Shown here piece by piece: positions 45,394 to 57,215 of a stretch of DNA of 64,000 bases; the first letter of the stretch is position 1, and the number at the start of each line of letters is the position of its first letter. The notes under the pieces were generated by a model. The model searched no databases and was not told the DNA's origin. It saw only the letters and a list, made by a program, of their open reading frames with translations. The position numbers and the translations under genes were made by a program. The stretch is from Aspidapion aeneum (taxonomy: Eukaryota; Arthropoda; Insecta; Coleoptera; Brentidae). Location: the NCBI GenBank assembly GCA_963576565.1, contig OY755044.1, positions 39,577,235 to 39,641,234 on the forward strand. The letters are read 5' to 3'.

Positions 45394-46259
45394 TATTGTG
45401 GTAATTTTTTCTATGGTAATTAAAAGAAAAATATCCAGATCCACCACTCTTAAGCCATTTGCGCGCCCCAACTTTTCAGTTCACGGGCCGCGACTTTTGT
45501 TTGGGTAAATGTAGCACTTTCTGTACCTGAAGAAAATAAAAAATCCCATCTTTCAAAAATACTTGTAAACATAACCCTGTCTAAAAAACAGCTGAATTAT
45601 GAATGAATGGACTTTTGGGGTGAACCAGATTTAAAATGTCATACAATGCAAAACTTTTTTTTAAAAAACACCAAAAATTTTTAATTTGCGGCATTAATGA
45701 ACCGAACCGAACCGAACATATTGCGGCCTATTCCGATCTCATAGGCTCCACATTGAAAATGTTTCCGATAGCCAAAACACATTTCAAAAATTCGACAGCA
45801 GTTTTAGATTGAATGGGAGAAGTTTATTTTTTAAAGTCTGCGTGTTTTTAAACTGAATTTTCGCACTTAAAACATACCGACACGTTCTAAAATCATTACC
45901 GGTTAATGTAATCTATGAAACTATACCTATCTTTTTAGGTAACAAAACAAATTTTATGCTTTTTACAAATCCATTTTCTATTAATTATTATGTTTGAATA
46001 TTTATTTATGTCACAGTATTCAAAATTTTTAAATCTTGTTTTATCTGAGTTTTTAAATTAGTTTATTTAATTTATTTTTATTTATGATCTGCAAATCGTA
46101 AAATACTTAACAGTTTTAACAATAATGGTTTACTTCATGGGCGCATGCAGCATCAAATTTAGGGGGAGGGGGAAGGGCAAATGAAAAAAGGTAAAAATCA
46201 AATAGGTTTTTATTGAAAAAAAAACAAAAAAATCGACAACGAATAAACGAGCATACTAC
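45394..46259. other. Unassigned sequence with a short GAACC array
   Basis: The only feature is a run of three GAACC units and part of a fourth at 45699-45717. The rest is A/T-rich. Confidence 0.45.
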
Positions 46260-47150
46260 ACATAATTTTCTTAAATCTTAACTACTACTACTATTAAGTC
46301 GATTTAGAACGTTTTTCTACGTTGTCCGTAGCCTATTCTCCACCCCCTTCGATCCTGACAATCATCTCTCAGATTTTTTTGACTCGTTGATCTTTGGATT
46401 GACTGTTGCCATTCTAGTTTAGGACGCCCTCTTTTTCTGCGCCCTATTGGTTGCCATTCTAGGACCTGCTTTGGTAATCTTTCGTCGTTCATCCGTTGTA
46501 CATGGCCGTACCATATCAGTTGCCTTTTAGTGATGTCATCCGTTATGCTTTCTTCGATTCCCATTCTTTCTTTTATGATCTTATTTCCTATGTTATCTGT
46601 TCTAGATATTCTTATTGATCTTCTTATTGCATACATTTCGACACTTTCCATTTTTGTTTCATATTTGTCTGTTACGCGACAAGTCTCTATTCCATACAAC
46701 AGCGTGCTTTTCACCATTGTTTCATATATGTTAAATTTTACATTCTTTTTTATTTCTCTGCTCCATGGAATACTGTTAAGACATCCAATAACCTTTTTTG
46801 CTTTTACTATTCTTTTTTCCAGCTCTTTACAGTCTGTTCCTGTCTTATCAAATGTGACACCCCAGTATACACACTGATTGCATGGAGATATTACTTGTCC
46901 ATTGTCTAGTTCTATCTCACTGGATTCGTTTCCAATACATAAGTACTGTGCCTTGTCCACGTTCACTGTTAATCCCCACTTTTGGTATTCTTCCATTGAC
47001 TTTCTCATCATATACTCCATGTCTTCTTTATCACTAGCTACAATTATATGGTCGTCAGCAAACTATAGTGTGTATATGGTGAATCGGTCGTTAAGTTGTA
47101 TTCCCATGCCATGCACTTTACGTTTCTAGTTTTTTAAAGCTACTGCGATA
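46260..47150 (-). pseudogene. RTE-like LINE, reverse transcriptase C-terminal half
   Basis: The minus strand has a 238-codon open stretch (46304-47020) preceded by YTL-stop-FADDHIIVASDKEDMEY, so the catalytic FADD is present but one stop separates it from the next residues upstream. It continues with KWGLTVNVDKAQYLCIG, CVYWGVTFDKTGTDCKELEK, LLYGIETCRVTDKYE, IWYGHVQRMNDERLPKQVLE and GRRKRGRPKLEW. These blocks are typical of RTE-type LINEs. A short (TAGTAG)-type tract near 46276 may be its tail. It belongs to a different subfamily from the 3-8 kb copies. Confidence 0.85.
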
Positions 47151-47620
47151 TATATTTTAAAAAGAGTTGGAGAGATACATCATTATTTTGGAAGTCGATT
47201 TCCAATTTTAATTTTAGATTTTGACCCTTTGTATAGTTCTTGCATCGCTTTTATGTATGTATGATTGATATTTGTCTGCTCGAACACTGTCCATAATTTT
47301 TCTACTGGAACGGTATCATATGGTTTGTGTAGGTCCACAAAGGTAACATGAGTCTATATTTCTGGCGCTCCTTTTCTCAATTAGTTTATGCAATGATTGA
47401 TAATATATGTGAGATTTTCGAGTAGTTTCTCTGATCCATATTTGAGCATTTCAGCATATATCTCTCCGGCTGCAGTCCCTTGTAGTGTTCTGTCCATTGT
47501 TCTGGTTTGATGATCTGGATGTTTTTTTGTTTTGTTGGGTTCCTAACCTTAACTTCTTACAATAACACGAAACGTCTGGGATCTTCAGCAAATCCGATTA
47601 AAACCTCTTCTTCTACTTGT
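47151..47620 (-). pseudogene. Upstream part of the RTE-like LINE, heavily decayed
   Basis: Minus-strand fragments such as CATIATVAFVDLHKPYDTV-like sequence around 47310-47350 (reading FVDLHKPYDTVPVEKLW) give the polymerase block before the FADD motif. Frames are broken. The 5' portion of the element is absent. Confidence 0.6.
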
Positions 47621-48288
47621 TCAGCCGCGGCTCCTCCATAAGTTAATTTGGTCAATAACCTCACAATGTAATGTCTCTAATAATAAATTGATTAATCAAT
47701 GATTAAATTAAAACTATTATTTTCTATATTGGTATGCGAAATAAATTAGGTAAATATAACAGCATCCTTTGGAATGTCCCTTGTATTGGACAAGTAATTC
47801 GCGCTTTCTGGTCAAAGCCAAACGAAGGCCATATTTTGTCTCTGTCCAAGCCCTTGCGGTTCCGATATTTTCCTCTCTGTCACACTCTATCTATAAACCT
47901 ATACGGAAATTAACACGCAACGTATCGGCAACGCTCTTGAAATTTATTAAAATAAAATAAATAAATATAAATAAATTAAAACATAAAACTAAATAATAAT
48001 AAAATTAAAACAGCCTATTCGCTTATAATTTTGACCTATGCTTAAACGACCAGCGCCGGTTTATCCTATAGGCACTTTAGGCACTACCCTAGGGCCCTGG
48101 CCCAAAAACCCAACCTAACTTTAAATCTATTGTGATGGAAAAACAATTCAAGAATAAAATGAAAACAAAAGGTTTAGGTGTTTAATAGAATTCATTAAAA
48201 CATGGTGCCAAAGTTTTATCTCTGCATTTTTGCATTCATGCAAAAACTAGCAGATTCAGGAGGCACATTTTGTTTTTATTGTCTTATG
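47621..48288. other. Unassigned sequence
   Basis: Nothing recognised. Confidence 0.4.
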
Positions 48289-49757
48289 TACAGCGTGTCC
48301 CATTTTCGATGGGATTAAATGGGAAACTCGGTTATTATTAAAGATATCGATTTTCTGATTGCACCTTACCGTGCGCTTTTTTTGAGCCGGTAAAAATGGT
48401 TTAATCAGATTTTTGCTATACCCCGTGGTTCGCTAATACAGGGAGTCTTTGAAAAAATTGAATTTTTAATAATTCCTTGTATTTCGCTTATTTACCAAAA
48501 TATTTTTATTCTGTAAAAACCTTTACATGGCAACTTTCTTAGAGCAAAATAATGACGTTGTCAACTTTTTTAAATATTGTTTAGTTTTTGAGATATGGTA
48601 TTTATCATAAAAAAATTAAATACGGACCTGGATTTTTTTTATTAATATTTTAATTAATTTCATGTTATTATTATCTTAAAATGATAAAACTTTAATATTT
48701 TTTTAATTTTAGAATAAAAAAAATATTTGTTATTTCTAAAAAAAATTTAGTCCAAACCTGGAAATTTCCAACGTAAATATAAATTAAAAATTGCAAAAAA
48801 TATCATAGTAATTATTTGATAGCACAGCAACTCATGAAATTTACTTTAAAATGGAAAAACAAAACCGTGGAATTGACATTGTCATTTAACTTGTCATTTT
48901 TGTAAATAAGTCACTCAAAATTATTCTAAAATGGCTAGAAATCGACCATATCCAGATTTTGAAAAATGTGATATGTTTGACTGCTTTATTTAAGCAACAA
49001 AATCCCAATATCTAAACGGCAGAAATATTTTTATGCGCTAAGAAAAATTACTCAAAAATGCCAACAATGTCTTACACATACACGCAATCAGTTTAAACAT
49101 TTATATCACTAAATAAAATTAGTTATAAAATTTTGTTATTCATTATTTTTTTTGCTTTTGTCGTAGACTTTGTTTCATATAAATCTTTAAATTAAAGTAA
49201 AACTATTTTAATTTACTAAGTTTCAAAACATTTAAACTAAAAATCGTTCAACTAGCAATTTTTCAATTATATTTATGTTGAAAATTTCCAGGTTCAGACT
49301 AAAATTATTTTTTTAAATATAAAATATTTTTTTTTACCTTAATACAAAAAAATATTAATTTTTTATTATATTGTGATAATAATAGCATAAAACCAATCAA
49401 AATAATAATAAAAAAAATCCAGGTCCGTATTTAATTTTTTTATGATAAATACCATATCTCAAAAACTAAACAATATTTTAAAAAATTGACATCATTATTT
49501 TCTTCTAAAAAAGTTGCCACATAAAAGTTTTTACAGAATAAAAATATCTTGCAAAATAAACGAGACACAAGGAATTATTAAAAATGCAATTTTTTCAAAA
49601 ACTCCCTGTATTAGTGAAACTACGGGGTATAGCAAAAATCTGAATAAACCATTTTTCAGGTCTTGAAAAAAAGAGAGTAAGGTGCAATCAGAAAATCAAT
49701 ATCTTTAATAATAACCGAGTTCTCCATTTAATCCCATCGAAAATGGGACACGCTGTA
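48289..49757. mobile_element. 1.47-kb TA-flanked foldback element
   Basis: TA at 48289-48290 and 49756-49757 flanks CAGCGTGTCCCATTTTCGAT and its inverse. Inverted arms extend about 530 bp on each side (GGACCTGGATTTTTTT, GAAATTTCCA). The short centre (48931-49080, plus strand) reads MARNRPYPDFEKCDMFDCFI then, after frame breaks, fragments like the N-terminus of the DD41D transposases. I infer a deletion derivative of a rosa-like element. Confidence 0.75.
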
Positions 49758-50004
49758 CTGCTGAATTTATTTTAGGACATTTTTGAGCCAAATTTGCAGT
49801 TTTTTGATTTTAAAAAAATAATTCAGGAAATAGTTATCAGAAAAGTTTGAAATTTGCCGATGTATGTATACCAAAAATTATTAAAATCGAAAAGATGGTC
49901 TGCTAAACCTAATTTTTTGTTAATTTTATATAAATTGACTTACTGGGGGAACATTGCAGGTGTCTGGAGACTTTTTGTCCATCTTACGAATCTAAACATT
50001 TTTG

Positions 50005-50277
50005 AATTTTAAACTTCTTTAGGCGCGTTTAGCAGTTTTTGTGGTTAGTGAATTGAACTGATCAGTCAGGTTCGGCTATGCAACGCTCATTCGGGTGAAA
50101 TCGGCTCAATTCAACTAACTGTGAGAAACATTCAGCGAGCGATATGATGATGCAGATTAAAGCCAGTACACAGAAGAGTTCGGTTCGGTCCGCTTTGCAG
50201 AATATGTTATGGGCCAATATTATTAATTTCGCCTTGTTGAAGTTTACACTTCTGCCGTGTGTACTTAAGCACAACAA
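50005..50277 (-). repeat. 260-bp repeat with a signal-peptide-like frame, copy 1
   Basis: The reverse complement matches 55010-55240: AGAAGTGTAAACTT, CATCATCATATCGCTCGCTG and AACTGCTAAACGCGCCTAAA. The minus-strand frame at 50062-50277 (71 codons) contains LFCVLALICIIISLAECFSQ, a hydrophobic stretch like a secretory signal, then ends after RFHPNERCIAEPD. This copy has about 45 extra bases, including two GGTTC units, compared with the other. It could be a relic of a small secreted-protein exon or chance. Confidence 0.5.
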
Positions 50278-50949
50278 TAATTTTTTTTTGTTAGTGTTGT
50301 GTAATAATAATTGTTGACATCTGAAAGTTCAGTTTCAGACAATGAATATCTTTTCCCAAATTATTTTCAACATTGTTGCTTCAGACCTTCTCTTAGTCTC
50401 CATAATTTCAATTTTCCGAGTGTTTGACCCAACTAAATTATACCAATTAACAGTTCTCGATCTTTTTTCGAATTCAACGTAAACGACGACATCTAAGTTT
50501 TTCCTATCCTGCAAAATTCATATTTTGTGAAAATACATTTTTCTTTGAGAAGGTAGTTAAAAAATGTAGAAATTTTATTATTAGCCTCTCTGACATATTT
50601 TTAGAAGAAATAAGTAGTCATTTTTTTATTGTATCGAATTGTGTGGGTATCGATTTTATATATTTTAATGGTTCATTCTGCAAGCCATAATTAACTCATC
50701 ATCGACGGTGAATTATTCTGTATCTGATTTAATTGCTGCGTTGTCAGAAATACAATAATTAACCTCGTTAAAGAGAGACGAGCAAATCGTTAAGTAAGAC
50801 CTCTGTTATTAACAGTTTGAAAAGGTAAATTAAATGTTTTATTCTCGGTTTTATTTGTAAAATTGGATTTGTGATCAATTTGCGAACCAAATGGCACTTT
50901 GTCATGGAAGTCACCAAAAAAATTACCATTTATACATTCACACAAGGGC
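50278..50949. other. Unassigned sequence
   Basis: No gene or repeat recognised. Confidence 0.4.
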
Positions 50950-51812
50950 AACAAAAAATACAGGCCACGACCTTGAAAAAATCAGCTGTTGTTGGGATGC
51001 TGAATTTTACAGTGGGTCTTATGGGAAATCAGACTTTTTTTATGATATTTTTAAAATGTCACAACAGATTTCCGCGAAATTTCAGTAAAATATTCCCAGA
51101 CACCATACCGATATTCCACCAAACTTTTGTTTGGATGAAAGATAGAAGCGTTAGAAGGTTAAAATCTTCAAGATTTAGCATTCCTTATTTTGAATTTAAT
51201 TTGCCCGCCATGCACCGCACGCCAACTGTTATATTTGACATAGATATTACTTTGTCATTGTTTGTCATGGCATAAATAATATATATTATAATCTATAATC
51301 TTTGATGGCATGTATTTATTTGCTTGTTATGTAAAACTTGTTCGATTTTTTAATGTTTTTTACAATAAATTTCATTTAAAATCCAAAAATACCAGTGTTT
51401 AAAATACCATCTTTTTAAAACAAAATTAAACTACAAAAAAATCATGAGTTGATGTTGAAATTTTTGTAAACACATCTAAAAGTTGCCGAGTACAAACAAA
51501 TAGGTGTAGGTGAGCTGATTACTTTCCACGCAGAAACGAACACATTCGCTTCTGCTTTAAATTAAATTTTTGTGTTAGCTAATGAAACGGCTTTAAAGAA
51601 TTAAGGATTACTATACATTTAAAAACAATGTTTTACAAGAATATAGAAAAACAATCTCAAGACCGGCTTTATTTAAAAAAAAAATCAAATATTCATCAAC
51701 CGTCATTCCAACTTTAATGTTTTAAACATAAATCAGCTTTGGATGCCGTGACCATCAAAAATAAATTCAGCCTCCGCTGTTACGTCAACAAAGTTGTAGA
51801 TGATGACGGTCC
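50950..51812 (-). repeat. Right arm of the 11.7-kb inverted structure
   Basis: Inverted counterpart of 40134-40690, longer because of extra DNA at about 51250-51500. A 134-codon plus-strand frame starts just outside it (50871-51275). The stretch KIQATTLKKSAV to DTIPIFHQTFVWM is repeated in frame in the left arm. Confidence 0.75.
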
Positions 51813-52049
51813 CTAGAATAGACTGGTCTTTGGATCTAATTTTTCACGTCACTGGTGGTCCAGCTGATTTCTGTAAACAAATGTTAGATATGATATGAAC
51901 AACTAATTTTTTTTGAATTTTTTGAAAACTAAGGCAATTTTTCTACTGACCAAGCTGTTAATTAATAAAATTAGATAAATTAAAAAAATCTATGAAAAGA
52001 GCAATTTACGTCAATCTGACGTAGTGCAAATTACTAAAATGTTCTTTTA

Positions 52050-52400
52050 CCGAATTTTTCTTACAATGACTGAGCGTTGGCAAAGCCCTCTGTTCTGCAG
52101 TTATAGTGGATAACATTTTTAGGGAAACAATGCACCTACCTGTTTAAAACTTCATCACCAAAACATATAAAACAATGCGCCCGACAAAAATAAAACCACT
52201 CTTTCAAGCCATGCGTGTCCGTGGTGGATGCCTACTTTAACCAGACGTAACTATCGTTTATTCTTACTTTTAGTAACTAAAACAATCTTGTAGTCTACTC
52301 CATTTAGTAAGCTGGTTTCGGTGAAGAATTAAGGGAAAGATAACCACAAAATGGCCGACAGAACAGATCCCCATGGTGTCCCCATGAAATTCGCCTGCGC
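52050..52400 (+). repeat. Interspersed repeat, copy 2 (partner at 11235-11700)
   Basis: Shares CCCTCTGTTCTGCAGTT, AAAACATATAAAACAATG and CCGACAAAAATAAAA, then AACAGATCCCCATGG, in the same order as copy 1. Confidence 0.6.
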
Positions 52401-53149
52401 GCTTGTCAAATCTGTTTCCCTCCCATATCTCTATATGAAGCAAAATTAATACCTAGCTATACGAGCTCAGTAAAAACAATAAACTAAGGTATTTTTCTCT
52501 TTTTAAAAAGCAGGTCGGACGCCATTTATTTCGTATTTGGTTGTCACAATTTTTCATTCGAAGCGACGCCGACGCGAAGGCGAATGCATTATTTTTCTAT
52601 AGAAATTTATAGTTTCACAACTGCGCAGCAAACAAAAAACTCAAATTATTTTTTGTGTCTACGTTAAATGCAGCTGGGCTGGAGCCTCGGGGAAATGCAA
52701 TACATTGAAAAATGTTGCAGGGTAACCTCAATTATAACCGAAAAAAAATGCGAACAATAGACCACTTATTTTACCGGCTGTCTGTCGCCAAGAGCATTGG
52801 CGTGTTAGCTCGTCAAATTAAATTTTTAATTTGGCCAATAGCGTTGTATAAAGTTTCAATTATTAGGTGCGATTTTTTGATTTTCTGATCGTATGTATAT
52901 GTTTAATAATAATTTAGAACAGAATTTTAATTAATTACGAGTGCTGTCTTTTATATTGTGCATATAGGAACATAGAGGGCGACACTGATAGAATGTCGTT
53001 ACTAATACTTAACCTCAATCTTCAACTAACCTAAATTCAAAACGTCAGTATAATACAAATAGTTTTATAGCTGTAGTGAATTTTTTAAGTTAACACATTC
53101 GTCGAAAAATGGAATTAAAACGAGAATAGTTTTAGGCTATAATTTATTG
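52401..53149. other. Unassigned sequence
   Basis: Nothing recognised. Confidence 0.4.
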
Positions 53150-53690
53150 CAAATTTCGAAGGAAATTATCTCAACAAAAATGCCTTCGCGAGTTGATTTC
53201 TGTTTTTAATAATGAAGCACCACATCAGTCGACAGTTTCTCATTGGTATGGAGAATTAGCCTTAGCGACGATTCAAGACCAGGTGTACTAAAAATGGCTG
53301 TCACCCAGGAAAACGTCGATGCTGTGTGCATGCTCATCCCGGAAAATCGACATGTGACATATCGCGAGATTGTTCATTGGGAATTTCAAAGACCTCAATT
53401 CAAAAATTTTTGCATGGAGTTAGAAGTAAGAAATCGGGTCATCGCTTTGAAAAACAAGCCCCGAACGACGAATCATCCTCCACCAAGACAATGCAAGTTC
53501 GCATAAAGCAAAAAGAAAACATTTAATTTTTAACTCAACAAAACGTCGAAGTGTTGGACCGTCCTCCGTACAGTCCCGACCTAAGTCCCAACAATTTAGC
53601 TACTTTTCCAAAAATCAAAAGCCTTAAAGAATGCAATTTTGATAGTACCAAAAAACGAGTGGAATTATAGCTGGGTTTAGCACATGCAAA
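53150..53690 (+). pseudogene. mariner (DD34D) transposase relic with internal deletion
   Basis: Pieces in order: FNNEAPHQSTVSHWYGE (first helix-turn-helix), then RPGVLKMAVTQENVDAV and ENRHVTYREI. After frame changes come SLGISKTSIQKFLHG (second helix-turn-helix), then IILHQDNASSHKAK and VEVLDRPPYSPDLSPNNL. The region between the second helix-turn-helix and HQDNASSH, which holds the first catalytic Asp, is deleted. The last Asp is Asn (SPNN). Several frameshifts; inactive. Confidence 0.8.
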
Positions 53691-54014
53691 AAATGCATTA
53701 ATTTTCGTGAAGAATACTTCGGAAAAACATAAACTCCTTTTTTACTTCTACTCTCTGATGATATTCTGTGTTTTTGAAAGTTCGCCGACGTTTGATTTTT
53801 AATCTATAACTGGATTTTTCCTGCGGTTAGGTACTAATAGTTTTTAAATAATCAAAGCTACTTAATTTAAAAAGAAAACTGGCTTTTCACTCCTATAAGA
53901 CTCGTTTTTACATGCAACGCATCGTATCCCTATTTTTTATCTTTGTTCAACAAAAACAATTTCAAAAAAATACTGACAAACACTTCAACGGCAAATCACA
54001 AATGACAATCGAAT
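53691..54014. other. Unassigned sequence
   Basis: May contain the 3' end of the mariner relic; no terminal repeat was identified. Confidence 0.35.
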
Positions 54015-54250
54015 AGTATAACTTCTAAAGGGTCTAAGTGCCATATATTCAAAAATCTAGATTTTGCTTGAAAACGGTCGTAAGTGTCAACTCCAATGCA
54101 TCTGAAAATAGTCTATATGCATTGGAACTCTGCAGTTTCCAGCTTTGATGAAGATGGCTCCACGTGTAAGTGCCATCAATATTATAGAGTGTTTTTGTTG
54201 ATTTTATCAACTTTATGATTTTGGCAGTTAGACCCTTTAGAAGTTATACT
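54015..54250. mobile_element. 236-bp miniature inverted-repeat element
   Basis: The left end AGTATAACTTCTAAAGGGTC and the reverse complement of the right end match over about 28 bp, continuing to TAAGTGCCA/TAACTGCCA. Non-coding. Confidence 0.8.
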
Positions 54251-55009
54251 CTTCAATCTCTGAATTATTCAGCTGACAGAATAATACTGGTGGGTAGAAC
54301 TAGAGAGAAAAAGGTTGCAATGGTTACTATTCATATATGTTCTTACTCTAAAAAACTCTTAAAATTTTTGCCTCAGTGTCCACTATGCGATGTATAGCCG
54401 TGGCCGGCCAAAAGTAGGAAAAAACTCTGACAGTTATGTTTGCTTACTCGGTAAACTCATATACACATTTTTTGTAGATCTCTATTGCCTTTAGTTTACA
54501 GACATTTCTCGTGTTTCCATTTTTTCCCATTTATTTAAAATCATTTGATCAGTTCCGCGGTGTAGGTAGGATGCCTACACCGTGTCAATAGGTAGAAAAA
54601 CAGCCATTTTATATTTCGTAAGACTGGAACATAAATTGATGTATTAGACGAGAAATAAATTCGTTCTCACAACCAAAACAAAAACGCTCATAAAACCCGG
54701 AATTTATTTGTATATTTTTCCAATAACCTTTTAAACAAAGATAAATTGAAAATGATAAAACATGGTAGATGGTCATGTAGCGCGAGCAAAGAAAATATAT
54801 TTTTTCGAGCAACTCCCTTTGGCATTTGCTAGCAGTAGCGTGCAGTCTAATCAAAGTAGGGTAGGCAAAAATTGACATTGTTTTGCCACTCGCACGCTTA
54901 TTGCACACACTAGACTAAAAGTTAAAAAATTCCGAAAAAAAATCTCTAACAAAATCAATTATCAAAATAAAATAAGCTAACACAAAACATTGAAGATATT
55001 AAAAAATTG
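54251..55009. other. Unassigned sequence
   Basis: A short hairpin (GGTGTAGG..CCTACACC, about 54560-54581) is the only structure noticed. A minus-strand 99-codon frame at 54609-54908 has no recognised domain. Confidence 0.4.
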
Positions 55010-55240
55010 TGTGTGCTTAAGACCACACGGCAGAAGTGTAAACTTGAACAAGGTGAAATTAATAATACTGGCCTTCGTCTGCATCATCATATCGCTCGCT
55101 GAATGTTTCTCTTACAGTTAGTCGATTCGAGCCGACTTCATCCGAATGAGCGTTACAGAGCCCAGCCTGACAGCTCAGTTCAATTCAGTACCCACAAAAA
55201 CTGCTAAACGCGCCTAAAGAAGTTTACACTTCAAAAAATC
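55010..55240 (+). repeat. 260-bp repeat with a signal-peptide-like frame, copy 2
   Basis: Inverted partner of 50005-50277. The frame ILAFVCIIISLAECFSYS stops early because two bases are added after the hydrophobic stretch. Both copies keep a pyrimidine-CAG string right after it, resembling a splice acceptor. Confidence 0.5.
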
Positions 55241-55884
55241 TAACAAATTTAATATAGCTATTACTAAGTTGAGATGGTTCTGCACAAATATGGAAAAAGG
55301 GATTAAAATGCATTTTTTTGGTACCAATTAATCTTAAATTATTTTATATTTGGCGCCCAAATTCAAGCTAGAAAGGCAGTAATTTACTTTATTTGTTGTA
55401 AATATTTGACAAAACATTTACTGCTTTCTGGAAAAGTAACCACCGCTAGTTACAATCGATTTTCTACAAATTTGCTAATTGGCAGATTCCATCTTTCTCT
55501 ATTGTGGGCAATATTAATTTTAACCAAGCAAGGCACATGCAAGCATGGGACAAACGAATATTATTGTGCAAGGGACGCAAACAAACCACTCGATGCCTCA
55601 ATGTTCTATCTGTCATTCTTGCAGCACCAGCGGTCTGCAGAGAGAATACAACGTCTTTTAAAAATCGAAAAGTCGCAGCCTTTGAAATCCCATTAACGCT
55701 AAGAGAAACTAAATCATGCCGTCTTTATGAAAATCATATGAAACACCTATTAGGAAAATATAAGTTGAGAAATGCGCAATAAGGCAGCAAATGCATGTAC
55801 TGAAAATATGTCTTAGGCAATCTCTAAAATAAAAATTACTAAAAAAGATGCGTGTTATGGATATTTTTGTTGGATATCTCATGG
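55241..55884. other. Unassigned sequence
   Basis: Two overlapping plus-strand frames (55406-55696 and 55504-55782) lack recognisable domains. I do not assign a gene. Confidence 0.35.
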
Positions 55885-55930
55885 GTTAAGTTACTAAATT
55901 AACATTGCCTATTTCCAGAAACTCTAGAGA
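55885..55930 (+). repeat. Partial 143-bp satellite unit, left of a LINE
   Basis: AACATTGCCTATTTCCAGAA and the following CTCTAGAGAG match the same part of the satellite at 35616-36335. The unit breaks off where LINE sequence starts and resumes at 57168. Confidence 0.65.
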
Positions 55931-57167
55931 GTTACACTCTCCCTTAAGAAAATATAGGTCAACTGGCAATTTACATACATACGTCACTCAGTTATGGAAA
56001 AAAGCGATTGAGTTGCGGGGTGAAACAAGAGCAATTGTCTTAGATATATCTAAAGCATTCGATAAAGCCTTGCATGAAAATCTGTTCAACAAGCTTAAAG
56101 CAATGGGATTGTCGCCGAAACTTTGCACTTGGTATGAAAGTTACCTTAAGGATAAATCCATTTATGTTGCACTGGATGGTCAGAACTCCAACTCTTACCA
56201 AATAAATTCTGGTGTGCCACAGGGAGCAATTCTTTCGCCAAAACTTTTTCTGATTTACATGACAATGACCTCATAGATAAAACAGAAAATCCACTTTATT
56301 GCTTTGCAGATAATGGCAATGTAGTCTCCTCAATCATTCGACCCACATGTCTCTCCGCACGTGAATTCCATCATCTTAGACAAACTCAAATATCGCTCAT
56401 AAATAATGACCTGGAGATAATAGAGGACTAGGGCAACAAAAGCCTTGTATAGTTCAACACGCAGAAAACCCAAGCAGCCTTGTTTTCAAAAAACACCAGC
56501 ACCGGTGAGCCAAACATCATGCTATCTGGAAGTGCTGTCACATGGCAGAGCCAGTTGAACATCTTAGGAGTCACTGCAGAGACCAAATGTCTTGGCACAG
56601 TCACGTGACAGATATAGCTAAAAGGGCGTCCCAAAAGCTTGGGGTGCTATTTCGTACAAGACATCTGTATACACCAAGCCAACTGCTGACACTCTACAAA
56701 GCCTAGATTCGACCAACTATGGAGTTCTGCTGACATATATGGAGTGCGGCACCCCAACATACATTAATGCTTTTGAACACCGTGCAAAAACGAGCTATCA
56801 AGCTGATCAATGACCCCGCACTCACCCGTAGCTTGGATAGTCTCGAACATCGAAGAACTGTGGGTGATCTATCTCTCTTCTACAGGTATTATCACGGAAA
56901 ATGCTCTGAAGAGCTGGCACGTATGATCCCCCCGGGAGTAGCACCTACTAGACGAACACGTCAAACAGACGGTAACCATCAATTTACTGTCAAAATAGAT
57001 ATCTCTGGAGAACAACATCGCTGTGGAATCGACTCCCTGCGACAGTTTTCCCTGCAGATTACAACCTGAACCGTTTCAAAACCAACGTACACCAACATTT
57101 TCGCGTACTTGCCGCTTCTCGAGCGTGATAGGGATCTCCTTGCGAGTGCGCATACCCGTAAAAAAAA
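55931..57167 (+). pseudogene. CR1/Jockey-like LINE, 5'-truncated ORF2
   Basis: It starts in the reverse transcriptase: RKYRSTGNLHTYVTQLWKKA, VLDISKAFDKALHENLFNKL, INSGVPQGAILSPKLFLIYM, then after a one-base change CFADNGNV (catalytic FADD altered to FADN). The C-terminal block follows: HRRTVGDLSLFYRYYHGKCS and then, in another frame, YNLNRFKTNVHQHFRVLAAS with a stop at about 57124. A short A-rich tail (57159-57166) ends it. About a third of the element is left, with frameshifts. It is inserted within a satellite unit. Confidence 0.8.
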
Positions 57168-57215
57168 GCTTTGGAAGATTGATAGGAACAATGATAAAAC
57201 TATAAGAAAAAAATT
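57168..57215 (+). repeat. Partial 143-bp satellite unit, right of the LINE
   Basis: CTTTGGAAGATTGATAGGAA and ATGATAAAACTATAAGAAAA match the satellite family. The unit is interrupted at AAAAAATT by the AACCG array. Confidence 0.8.

Noticed and set aside
40134..51812. Complete Maverick/Polinton element
   Set aside because: No polymerase B, integrase, ATPase or capsid-like frames were seen between the arms, and no 6-bp duplication.
55406..55782. Overlapping 96- and 92-codon frames as a host or viral gene
   Set aside because: No recognised domain and the frames disagree; not enough to assign anything.
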